Position numbers and translations under genes: made by a program. Below are positions 1-5,911 of a DNA stretch of 7,131 bases, in pieces. This DNA is from an uncultured Clostridia bacterium (lineage in GTDB: Bacteria > Bacillota_A > Clostridia > Christensenellales > Aristaeellaceae). Position 1 is the first letter of the stretch, and each line of letters opens with the position of its first letter. The DNA lies in contig CAMVBO010000085.1 of the NCBI GenBank assembly GCA_947165745.1, positions 1-7,131 of the forward strand, in the 5' to 3' direction. The notes below the pieces were generated by a model. The model was not told where the DNA came from. It did not search any database and was given only the letters and a program-made list of their open reading frames with translations.

Positions 1-74
1 AATGCAGCCTGATACGCTCGAAACTGCACATCCCGGACTTTAGAAACACACTCTTTAAACAGGAGGACAAACCT

Positions 75-1091
75 ATGAAAAAAATGATTTTCCTGGCTCT
101 AACCCTCGCGCTGGCGCTGTGCGCGCTGACGCCTGCGATGGCCGAAGGCGGCATCAAGCGCATCGGCACGCTGCAGATGCTGAACATGACCGAGGATGAA
201 TACGCCGCCGTGCAGAAGCTGCGCGCCAGGATCGGCACGATGATGAACGAGGACGGCTTCACCGCTGAACATCCCTATTACGACGGCATGCTGGATGCGG
301 AGCCGGAGATCGTTTTCTTTGACAACCTGGACAGCATGGTTATGGCGCTGGACGCCGATCAGATCGACGCCATTGATCTGAACCGAAGCACTGCGGAATA
401 TCTGTGCGCCAACAATGACGGCCTGGTGATGTTGATGGATTATTACATCCCTGATGATAACATACTGGCGGATTTCGCGTTCTATGGTCCCATGGGGTTC
501 GATTTTTCGATGATGCTTCTGCAAGAACGGCAGGATCTGGCGGACGAGCTGTCCGAGGCCATAGTTTCCATCGACGAGGATGAGCTTGACGCGATCACGG
601 AGAAGTACATTGTCGGCGCGATCAACGGCGATATTCCCTCCGTAGAGCTGCCCGTTATCGAAGGGGCGGACACGATCCGTGTCGCCGTGACCGGAGATTT
701 GCCGCCCATGGACTATGTGAGTGCCGATGGCCGGCCCGCGGGTTTCAACGTGGCTTACCTGGCGGAGATCAGTGCGCGCATCGGCAGGAATATCGAACTT
801 GTGCCCATCAATGCGGTTGCCCGCCCCATGGCGCTTTCCTCCCACGAGGTGGACGTGGTGTTCTGGAGCCGCAGCTGCATAGGGGCGGATGAAGCCATAG
901 AAAATGATCACCAGTGGAAGGCGCTGTTTGTTCCCGAGGACGAGGCTGATCAGGCAATGCTGGAGAAGATTGATGATACAATCATTCCCGCCTTCGATTA
1001 TGCCAAATACGCCAGCAAGGATATCCCGGATGGGCTGATCATTACCGAAAGCTACTATTCCGACAGCACCGTGCTGGTGTCCAAGAAATAA
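75..1091 (+). CDS. Exported type-3 solute-binding-like protein with swapped lobe order
   Basis: 338 residues. The start is supported by AGGAGG at 61-66, 8 nt before the ATG. Residues 1-23 form a signal peptide (MKK, hydrophobic core, AMA before E24); there is no convincing lipobox, since C16 is preceded by Leu. Residues about 199-338 resemble lobe 1 of family-3 (amino-acid type) ABC solute-binding proteins: a TIRVAVTGDLPPMDY opening strand, then GRPAGFNVAYLAEISARIG, then a DVVFW segment and an ending like TESYYSDSTVLVSKK. The protein stops there, where a normal family member would enter lobe 2. Lobe-2-like features instead lie upstream: FFDNLDSMVMALDADQIDAIDL (81-101, split here only for naming) and a helix at 158-179 resembling the usual C-terminal helix. 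The likely role is ligand sensing or uptake outside the membrane; the ligand is unknown. No permease or ATPase gene is in view. GH31 follows after 65 nt, so co-transcription is possible. Confidence 0.8.
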   Translation: MKKMIFLALTLALALCALTPAMAEGGIKRIGTLQMLNMTEDEYAAVQKLRARIGTMMNEDGFTAEHPYYDGMLDAEPEIVFFDNLDSMVMALDADQIDAIDLNRSTAEYLCANNDGLVMLMDYYIPDDNILADFAFYGPMGFDFSMMLLQERQDLADELSEAIVSIDEDELDAITEKYIVGAINGDIPSVELPVIEGADTIRVAVTGDLPPMDYVSADGRPAGFNVAYLAEISARIGRNIELVPINAVARPMALSSHEVDVVFWSRSCIGADEAIENDHQWKALFVPEDEADQAMLEKIDDTIIPAFDYAKYASKDIPDGLIITESYYSDSTVLVSKK

Positions 1092-1156
1092 GCAGCCGAA
1101 GCGGAACGACCGCCAGAGGGGCTGGCCGGACGAGTACTGACGAAGGGAAATCGAAT

Positions 1157-3532
1157 ATGTCCTTTGCTGATATTTGGTCAATCGACCCCGCGCCCGCGAA
1201 GGGTTCGGTGCTTCGCGGTGCAACCTGGCGCGTGACGGTGCTCACCGACCGGCTGTTGCGGCTGGAGTACGATCCGGAGGGCCACTTCTGCGATACCGCC
1301 ACCCAGACGGTCATCAACCGGGCGTTTCCGCTGCCTTCTTTCACCCAGACGGAGAAGAACGGCTGGCTGACGGTGGAAACGGCGGCCGTGCGGCTGCAGT
1401 ACGACGGCAGGCCCTTCTCGCCGGAGGGGCTGTCCGTGACGCTGAAGGGTCAGTATTGGGCCTATGCCAGCGTGTGGCACTATGGCGACAACGGCCGCAA
1501 CTTAAAGGGTACCGCACGCACCCTGGACGGCGCCAACGGCGAGATCCCGCTGGGAGACGGACTGTTCTCGCGGGAGGGCTACGCGGTGCTTAACGACTCT
1601 GACACCATGCGCATGGACGGGGAGGGGAACCTGCTGCCCGCCGAGGCCCACGGCATTGACCTCTACCTGTTCGCCTACGGCCGCGACTTCAAGGGCGCGC
1701 TCAGGGATTATTACCACCTCACCGGCCCGACCCCGGTGCTGCCGCGCTACGCCCTGGGCAACTGGTGGAGCCGCTTCTATCCCTATACAGAAGAGACTTA
1801 CATGGCTCTGATGGGGCGCTTTGCGGCGGAGGATGTGCCGCTTTCCGTGGCGGTGCTGGACATGAACTGGCACGTTACCGACATCGACCCAAAGTACGGC
1901 CCTGGCTGGACGGGCTACACCTGGAACAAAGACATGTTCCCAGACCCGCCGCGCCTTATGAAGTGGCTGCACGACCGGGGGCTGAGGGTCACGCTGAACG
2001 ACCATCCCGCCGACGGCCTGCGGGCCTTCGAGGACCTGTACAGGCCCATGGCGGAGGCGATGGGCGTCGATCCCGCAAGCGGCGAGCCGATGCCCTTCGA
2101 CGCGGGCAGCCCCGAATACCGGGCGGCCTTTGAAAAGGCGGTGCTGGACGACTTCGAGAAACAGGGCGTGGACTTCTGGTGGATCGACTGGCAGCAGAAG
2201 GGCGGCAGCAGCGTGCCGGGCATCGACCCGCTGTTCATGCTGAACCATACCCGATATCTGTACGCGGCGCGAAAGGGCGACGCGGGCCTGACCTTCTCCC
2301 GCTATGGCGGCCCGGGCAGCCACCGCTATCCGGTGGGCTTTTCCGGCGACAGCTTCATCACCTGGGAAAGCCTCGCCTTCCAGCCCTACTTCACCGCCAC
2401 GGCGGCCAACATCGGCTATGGATGGTGGAGCCACGACATCGGCGGGCATATGCACGGCGCGCGGGACGAGGAGCTGCAGACCCGCTGGCTGCAATTCGGC
2501 GTGCTGTCGCCCATCATGCGGCTGCATGCCTGCAACAGTGAGTTTTTGAGCAAAGAGCCCTGGGCCTATCCCGAGCCCTATTGCGCGATTATGAAGCGCT
2601 GGCTGCGCTTGCGCCACGCGTTGCTGCCCTGGCTGTACACGAAGAACACGCAGAGCAGCAAAGAGGGCTGGCCGATGCTCTACCCAGTCTATTACGACTG
2701 GCCGGAGGACGAGGCCGCCTATGCCGCGCAGAGGGATGAGTACGTTTTTGGAGGCGAGCTGTTGGTGGCGCCGGTCACGTCTCCGATGGACGGGACTGGT
2801 CTGTCTGGCAAGAAAGTATGGCTCCCGGCTGGCGATTGGGTGGACTTCACCACTGGCCATCGCTATTCCGGCGGGCAGTTCCTGCGGGTGTATCGTACGC
2901 TGTCCGAGACGCCAATCTTCGTTGGCCCCGGCACGGTCATCCCCATGGACGGATCCAAAACGCTTGAAAACGGAGGTCCTCTGCCGGAGGTGCTTCGGTT
3001 CCGCGCGTTCGCGGGAATGAGCGGCAGCTGCCATGTCACCGAAGACAACGGCAAAAATCCCGCTTCGCCGGAATACCGCATGGCGGAGACGCGATGCACG
3101 CTGGACGTCCGGGAGGGGATGACACTGGTGGTCTCGATGCCTGTTGGCGACGCTGGGTTGATCCCCGGAGGCCGTCGCTATGAGATCGACCTGGTAGGGG
3201 TGGAGCATCGCCTGCCGGACGAGGCCTCGAGCGCGTATGAATCCAGCTATGACGCCGAAACGCGCACGCTGCGGCTGATCTTCGACGCTGCGGCGACCCG
3301 GCAGGGCATTACCCTGCGCTGGCATGCGGCGCCTGCCTGTCCGGCGCTGGATCGCGCGGCCCTGCTGCAATCGGCGCTTCTGAACCTGCGGATGAACAAC
3401 GACGACAAGGATCGTGTGATGGAGATCTTCAAAACCATCGAAGGCGGCGCTCGGCGCATTGCCGCCTGGCGCTGCCTGGACCTGCCGGATTCGGTAATGG
3501 GCCTGCTGGAAGAACTGGAGGTCATTCGATAA
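1157..3532 (+). CDS. Glycoside hydrolase family 31 alpha-glycosidase
   Basis: 791 residues with no signal peptide, so probably cytoplasmic. AAGGGA at 1143-1148 lies 8 nt before the ATG. The order is typical of GH31: N-terminal beta-sandwich (about 1-190, with the conserved NLKGTARTLDGANGEIPLGD and GLFSREGYAVLND segments), (beta/alpha)8 barrel (about 195-530), then beta-sandwich domains to about 725 and a helical tail to 791. Visible active-site elements are D235 in LDMNWHVTD, the nucleophile D344 in FWWIDWQQ, the acid/base D398 in GFSGDSFITWESL, HDIGG at 426-430 and RLHACNSEF at 455-463. GH31 enzymes are retaining hydrolases or transglycosylases acting on alpha-glucosides, alpha-xylosides or related glycans; substrate cannot be read from these motifs. 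The nucleophile motif ends in QQ where many family members have an acidic residue. The Ala- and Leu-rich helical tail (about 730-791) is extra to the core fold. The upstream neighbour is a binding-protein-like gene of amino-acid type, which does not reveal the sugar. Confidence 0.95.
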   Translation: MSFADIWSIDPAPAKGSVLRGATWRVTVLTDRLLRLEYDPEGHFCDTATQTVINRAFPLPSFTQTEKNGWLTVETAAVRLQYDGRPFSPEGLSVTLKGQYWAYASVWHYGDNGRNLKGTARTLDGANGEIPLGDGLFSREGYAVLNDSDTMRMDGEGNLLPAEAHGIDLYLFAYGRDFKGALRDYYHLTGPTPVLPRYALGNWWSRFYPYTEETYMALMGRFAAEDVPLSVAVLDMNWHVTDIDPKYGPGWTGYTWNKDMFPDPPRLMKWLHDRGLRVTLNDHPADGLRAFEDLYRPMAEAMGVDPASGEPMPFDAGSPEYRAAFEKAVLDDFEKQGVDFWWIDWQQKGGSSVPGIDPLFMLNHTRYLYAARKGDAGLTFSRYGGPGSHRYPVGFSGDSFITWESLAFQPYFTATAANIGYGWWSHDIGGHMHGARDEELQTRWLQFGVLSPIMRLHACNSEFLSKEPWAYPEPYCAIMKRWLRLRHALLPWLYTKNTQSSKEGWPMLYPVYYDWPEDEAAYAAQRDEYVFGGELLVAPVTSPMDGTGLSGKKVWLPAGDWVDFTTGHRYSGGQFLRVYRTLSETPIFVGPGTVIPMDGSKTLENGGPLPEVLRFRAFAGMSGSCHVTEDNGKNPASPEYRMAETRCTLDVREGMTLVVSMPVGDAGLIPGGRRYEIDLVGVEHRLPDEASSAYESSYDAETRTLRLIFDAAATRQGITLRWHAAPACPALDRAALLQSALLNLRMNNDDKDRVMEIFKTIEGGARRIAAWRCLDLPDSVMGLLEELEVIR

Positions 3533-3676
3533 AACGAGCCAATTCGATATCCGGGACGCGGCATGGCCGCGCCTGTTTGGCGGAGCAAGGCACTATATCG
3601 CGTTCAAACCGTCATGTTTATTTATCTCTGGTGTGTCGCTCAAATCCTGCGGATTGAGATGATGTAGTCAGTGCAA

Positions 3677-3727
3677 GCAGAGCCCGGGAAGTACCCACTT
3701 CGGGTTTCCAGCCCGGGCTGCGTTTTT
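3677..3727 (+). terminator. Intrinsic terminator downstream of GH31
   Basis: The stem is AGCCCGGG (3681-3688) with CCCGGGCT (3712-3719). An inner ACCC/GGGT stem (3693-3696 and 3701-3704 approximately) caps it, and flanking GCAG/TGC can extend it past a small bulge. The run TTTTT follows at 3723-3727. It lies about 145 nt after the GH31 stop, so the transcript carries a long structured 3' untranslated region, or else the terminator ends a separate small RNA. Confidence 0.85.
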
Positions 3728-3920
3728 GTGTTGCACTTCCTTGATTTGGCACCGCTAAGCCTCATTGAATGCAGGCAAATCCGCTCAAAACCACAACCCT
3801 TTGACTTTAGCAATTCCTACTCTGTATTGCTTTTTGCGTGATCCCGTATGGTGCCGCTCAAACCCTGTCATCACAATTCAGAAAGTCCAACACTCTTATG
3901 TTAGTTTTAACAAACAGTTG

Positions 3921-3948
3921 TTGCAGAATCCTTCCAAAAGCGTATAAT
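3921..3948 (+). promoter_or_regulatory. Promoter of the ATC-hydrolase gene, with an overlapping inverted repeat
   Basis: A perfect TATAAT lies at 3943-3948. TTGCAG at 3921-3926, with a 16-nt spacer, is a weak match to the -35 consensus. Transcription would start near 3955, giving a leader of about 53 nt before the ATG at 4008. Just upstream and overlapping the -35 is the inverted repeat AACAA-ACAG-TTGTT (3909-3922), a possible repressor operator. No regulator gene is in the window. Confidence 0.6.
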
Positions 3949-4007
3949 TGAGTAAGGAAAGACTAACTGAGTGTGCCGCTGGGGATGCCGGTGCAGGGGG
4001 AGGCAAT

Positions 4008-4640
4008 ATGAAGTCATACAGCCCCAAAAAGCTGGTGGCGGTCAGCCGCTATCGTCGATATTTTCCAACGCTGCCGGCGGACCTACAGCAGGATATCTAC
4101 AGGCGGATCGGGGAATTGATCGCCGAAGAGCAGCGATACTGCGATCAGGGCAATTACAAGCACATGGCGCAGATCTTCACCGCCATCGCTCTCTATCAAA
4201 CCCTGCAGGCGCATGGCATGAATGAACAGGATGCGTTCAGGATCACCTCAGAGGAGATGTGGAACGCGCTGACGCCTGGGGTCTATCAGAAGATGGCGCG
4301 CCTGCCGATCTTTCTTCCCGTGATGAAGAAATTTCTGCCCTTCGGCTTCAAACACGGCTCCGGCGTGGGCTGGCGCTACGAGTGGCACAGGGATGACCCC
4401 AGCGACCGATTTCACTTTGAGTGCCGGGAGTGCGTCTACAGGCATGTCTTTGAGGAACAGGGCCTGATGAAGCTGGGCGCGATGTTCTGTCATTCGGATG
4501 TGATCAACTTCGGCAATCTTCCGTTTATCGACTTCCGGCGGACAAAGACGCTTTGCCAGGGCGGCGATTGCTGCGACTTTGAATTTGTCCGACACAAGAC
4601 CGACGCCGGCGAGGGTTGGGAGAGAACCAAGAGCGTATAA
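4008..4640 (+). CDS. ATC-hydrolase-family protein (L-2-amino-thiazoline-4-carboxylate hydrolase-like)
   Basis: 210 residues from the ATG at 4008, which follows GGGGGAGG (3996-4003). The frame is open further up to a TTG at 3948, but that codon overlaps the promoter -10 and has no ribosome binding site. The C-terminal half carries the family pattern I recognise: FCHSD (160-164), then GNLPFIDFRRTKTL, then GGDCCDFEF (around 185-193). C161, D164, C188, C189 and D190 are the candidate functional residues. The first half is helical. The named enzyme in Pseudomonas opens the thiazoline ring of ATC on the route to L-cysteine; most members in anaerobes have no proven substrate, so the reaction here is only a family inference. 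No signal peptide or membrane segment is seen. Its TAA overlaps the ribosome binding site of the following remnant, so the two were one operon. Confidence 0.8.
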   Translation: MKSYSPKKLVAVSRYRRYFPTLPADLQQDIYRRIGELIAEEQRYCDQGNYKHMAQIFTAIALYQTLQAHGMNEQDAFRITSEEMWNALTPGVYQKMARLPIFLPVMKKFLPFGFKHGSGVGWRYEWHRDDPSDRFHFECRECVYRHVFEEQGLMKLGAMFCHSDVINFGNLPFIDFRRTKTLCQGGDCCDFEFVRHKTDAGEGWERTKSV

Positions 4641-4652
4641 GGAGGCTGAACC

Positions 4653-4947
4653 ATGGCCAGGAAGGATTCCGAGAACCAGAAAAAATCCATGAGCGCGATG
4701 TTTCGCGGCAGGGCGATCTTCAAGCCACTGAACACCGGAAGAATTGACGATCGCGTCGCATGTGTGCGCGAATGGGTGGCGAATATCTTTTTCTATATGG
4801 CGATATGCAGGCATTCGCCCAGCGGCTTCGGGAAATGGGCTATCAGAAGGTCGAGCTGATCGACACCACCGACGGCAAGTACATGAAGAAAACGAAGCGG
4901 CGTGGATGGGGTTGAGTGGTTCCGCGCTGCTGACGGGAATCAAGTGA
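4653..4947 (+). pseudogene. Chimeric gene remnant: MBL-fold hydrolase start joined to methyltransferase end
   Basis: AAGGAGG at 4639-4645, overlapping the previous stop codon, lies 7 nt before the ATG, so a real gene began here. The first 48 residues, ending in GRIDDRVACVREWVANIFFY, look like the start of a metallo-beta-lactamase-fold hydrolase just before its first beta hairpin; no HxHxDH metal motif follows. From about 4799 a different frame reads GDMQAFAQRLREMGYQKVEL then IDTTDGKYMKK. After a one-base shift in the A run at 4889-4892, the third frame reads NEAAWMGLSGSALLTGIK and stops at 4947. These last two pieces together resemble the C-terminus of a class I SAM-dependent methyltransferase. 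The simplest reading is a deletion that fused two neighbouring genes, then a frameshift. The product from the ATG would be a 68-residue peptide, probably inactive. The family assignments rest on my recognition of the motifs and are moderately sure. Confidence 0.65.
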
Positions 4948-4978
4948 GGAAGTCAGGGGGTGGCCTGTTCCTCGCTTG
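4941..4978 (+). other. Strong hairpin over the stop of the methyltransferase remnant, without a T run
   Basis: CAAGTGAGGAA (4941-4951) pairs with TTCCTCGCTTG (4968-4978), 11 bp with one G-U pair. An inner CAGG/CCTG stem (4954-4957, 4964-4967) closes a GGGTGG loop. No T run follows on either strand, so it is not a standard intrinsic terminator. It could protect a 3' end, be a processing site, or be a decayed terminator. Confidence 0.65.
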
Positions 4979-5004
4979 AACCTGAGCGATGAAATGATCA
5001 ATGC

Positions 5005-5020
5005 GGGAAGCGCGCTTCCC
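5005..5020. promoter_or_regulatory. Perfect 16-bp palindrome just before a ribosome binding site
   Basis: GGGAAGCGCGCTTCCC is a perfect palindrome. It ends one base before AAGGAG (5022-5027), the ribosome binding site of the membrane-protein gene. It could be a dimeric-regulator site in DNA, or a hairpin in mRNA (6-bp stem, CGCG loop) next to the ribosome site. No convincing -35/-10 pair is visible beside it. Confidence 0.45.
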
Positions 5021-5037
5021 CAAGGAGCTGACACAAA

Positions 5038-5658
5038 TTGAACACGATGAAGATCCTTTATCTGGCCGCCATCGCAGGGCATTTGCTCTGCGGTGTCACC
5101 GATTGCCTGATGACCTACCTGCCCAAGGGCCGCTTTCGCTTTGAGGACATGAAGGACAATGAAAAGCTCTCTGCGGCCTTTGAGGGAATGCCCCTGCGGC
5201 AGCCGCTGCTGGCGATGCTGCTGGGATGCATGGCCATGTTCATGTTCTTCTTCGGGTATATGGCCCTGTGCGACTGGATGCGCCTCTATTCGGAAATCAG
5301 CGCCGCGCTGATGCAGGTCGGGTGCGGCATGGTATTCACCTTCGGCATGGCCCACCACGTGTTCTGCGGCGTGCCGGAATGGCTGTATATACGGCTGGGT
5401 CGCACCCAGGAAGCCCTGAATATCATAAATGAGTTTTTTAAAAAGACATCGATTACCATGTTCGTGTGCTATTTGGGCTTTTTGGTCTTTGGCGTCACCT
5501 TTTTTGCTGCGGTGGTCTCCGGTGTAACACCGCTGCCGCGCTGGGCCTGTGTATTCAACATACTGCCGCTGATGCTGGCGCTGATGCCGACGCGGGTTGG
5601 CGGCTTCGGCAACTGGGCGGGAGCCATCATGTTCCTGAGTCTGTTCATTATGCAGTGA
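5038..5658 (+). CDS. Six-helix integral membrane protein of unknown function
   Basis: 206 residues from the TTG at 5038, chosen because AAGGAG (5022-5027) lies 10 nt upstream; the ATG at 5047 would be 19 nt away. Hydrophobic segments at about 4-28, 56-80, 85-115, 139-165, 170-187 and 191-206 suggest six membrane spans. A polar loop (29-53, with RFRFEDMKDNEKLSAAFEGM) follows the first. Notable conserved-looking spots are the polar residues inside span 1 (GHLLCGVTDCLMTYLP), the CDWM after span 2 and AHHVFCGVPEW around span 3, which put His, Cys, Asp and Trp near the membrane. The outline resembles small multi-pass families such as DUF6796, but I cannot confirm membership. It may have belonged to the ATC-hydrolase operon, though 90 nt with two hairpin-forming elements separate it from the remnant. 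Confidence 0.8.
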   Translation: MNTMKILYLAAIAGHLLCGVTDCLMTYLPKGRFRFEDMKDNEKLSAAFEGMPLRQPLLAMLLGCMAMFMFFFGYMALCDWMRLYSEISAALMQVGCGMVFTFGMAHHVFCGVPEWLYIRLGRTQEALNIINEFFKKTSITMFVCYLGFLVFGVTFFAAVVSGVTPLPRWACVFNILPLMLALMPTRVGGFGNWAGAIMFLSLFIMQ

Positions 5659-5663
5659 CTGGA

Positions 5664-5709
5664 GCGTGTTTCCAAAATGCGATACATGCATTTTGAAAAC
5701 ACGCTTTTT
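5664..5709 (+). terminator. Strong intrinsic terminator after the membrane-protein gene
   Basis: GCGTGTTT (5664-5671) pairs with AAACACGC (5697-5704). After one C-A mismatch, CAAAATGC (5673-5680) pairs with GCATTTTG (5688-5695) around a 7-nt loop, and TTTTT follows at 5705-5709. It starts 5 nt after the stop codon at 5656-5658. In the minus direction the hairpin is not followed by a T run, so it is a one-way terminator. Its last T is also the last base of the convergent small gene's stop codon. Confidence 0.92.
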
Positions 5710-5843
5710 CAGTTAAAGCGATATTGCCGCGCACGGAGGATGGGGCCTCGGGGCACCCGTGCCCGGCGAAGCGCGCCGATCGCCCAGTCGCTCAACAATT
5801 CCGCCACCAGCATCATCACCATCAAAGCAACAATCAGTACCAT
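5709..5843 (-). CDS. SOS-controlled small membrane peptide (44 residues), uncharacterised
   Basis: The start is set by AAGGAGG (complement of 5849-5855), 5 nt before the ATG at 5843. A longer 61-codon frame from 5894 has no ribosome site and would begin about 11 nt after the predicted transcription start. Residues 1-18 are one hydrophobic helix (MVLIVALMVMMLVAELL). D19-W20 follow, and the rest (21-44) has seven Arg, no Lys and two Pro (RRARVPRGP, RARQYRF), giving a strongly positive tail. This predicts a single-pass membrane peptide. The promoter holds a LexA box, so expression should follow DNA damage. Known SOS-induced small membrane proteins include the toxin TisB and division inhibitors such as YneA-type proteins; this one matches neither in sequence as far as I can see, and lacks a LysM domain. 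It lies downstream of fumC on the same strand but behind that gene's terminator, so it is its own unit. Function is unknown. Confidence 0.72.
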   Translation of the reverse strand: MVLIVALMVMMLVAELLSDWAIGALRRARVPRGPILRARQYRFN

Positions 5844-5855
5844 GATATCCTCCTT

Positions 5856-5872
5856 GCCGGATTGGCACCGGC
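5856..5872 (-). promoter_or_regulatory. Leader hairpin abutting the Shine-Dalgarno of the small SOS gene
   Basis: On the minus strand GCCGG, loop TGCCAAT, CCGGC forms a 5-bp GC stem ending directly before AAGGAGG. It could restrict ribosome access or serve as a structural element of the leader. It is short and could be chance in GC-rich DNA. Confidence 0.35.
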
Positions 5873-5911
5873 GGGCCGTCGTGCGTGTTTGCAATCGCTT
5901 TGGATGGGTTT

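Larger units (their letters stand above)
3533..4007. other. Intergenic spacer with hairpins, terminator, short repeats and promoter
   Basis: No gene is supported here. After the GH31 stop there is a tight hairpin at 3557-3571 (CGCGGC, loop ATG, GCCGCG; no T run), a second hairpin at 3639-3658 (CTCAAATCC, loop TGC, GGATTGAG; one bulged A), then the terminator at 3677-3727. From about 3730 to 3950 the DNA is clearly more AT-rich than the flanking genes. The octamer CGYTCAAA occurs four times (3601, 3637, 3782, 3855). The promoter of the next gene occupies the right end. A 60-codon open frame at 3765-3947 starts with TTG, lacks a ribosome binding site and runs into the promoter, so it is not called. 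Confidence 0.75.

Noticed and set aside
1..74. Promoter for the first gene
   Set aside because: Only a ribosome site (61-66) is clear; no credible -35/-10 pair is visible in these 74 bases.
1110..1129. Hairpin GCCAG-AGGGG-CTGGC between the binding-protein and GH31 genes as a terminator
   Set aside because: The stem is short and no T run follows, so the two genes may still be co-transcribed.
99..1223. Minus-strand 374-codon open frame
   Set aside because: It lies antisense to the solute-binding gene, is His/Arg/Gln-rich without domain features, and has no ribosome site; it arises from the GC-rich codons of the real gene.
1502..3370. Minus-strand 622-codon open frame inside GH31
   Set aside because: It is fully antisense to a gene with intact GH31 catalytic motifs, its composition is low-complexity (Arg, His, Gln, Ala), and no family is recognisable.
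3765..3947. 60-codon open frame in the spacer
   Set aside because: It has a TTG start, no ribosome site, runs into the TATAAT promoter, and its composition is unlike neighbouring genes.
3948..4007. Upstream TTG start for the ATC-hydrolase gene
   Set aside because: The codon overlaps the -10 element, so it would not be in the mRNA; a good GGAGG precedes the ATG at 4008.
4994..5041. 15-codon leader frame overlapping the TTG start of the membrane-protein gene
   Set aside because: Its stop overlaps the TTG start suggestively, but it has no ribosome site and could easily be chance.
4843..5691. Minus-strand 282-codon open frame
   Set aside because: It is His- and Gln-rich, antisense to the six-helix membrane protein, and has no signals.
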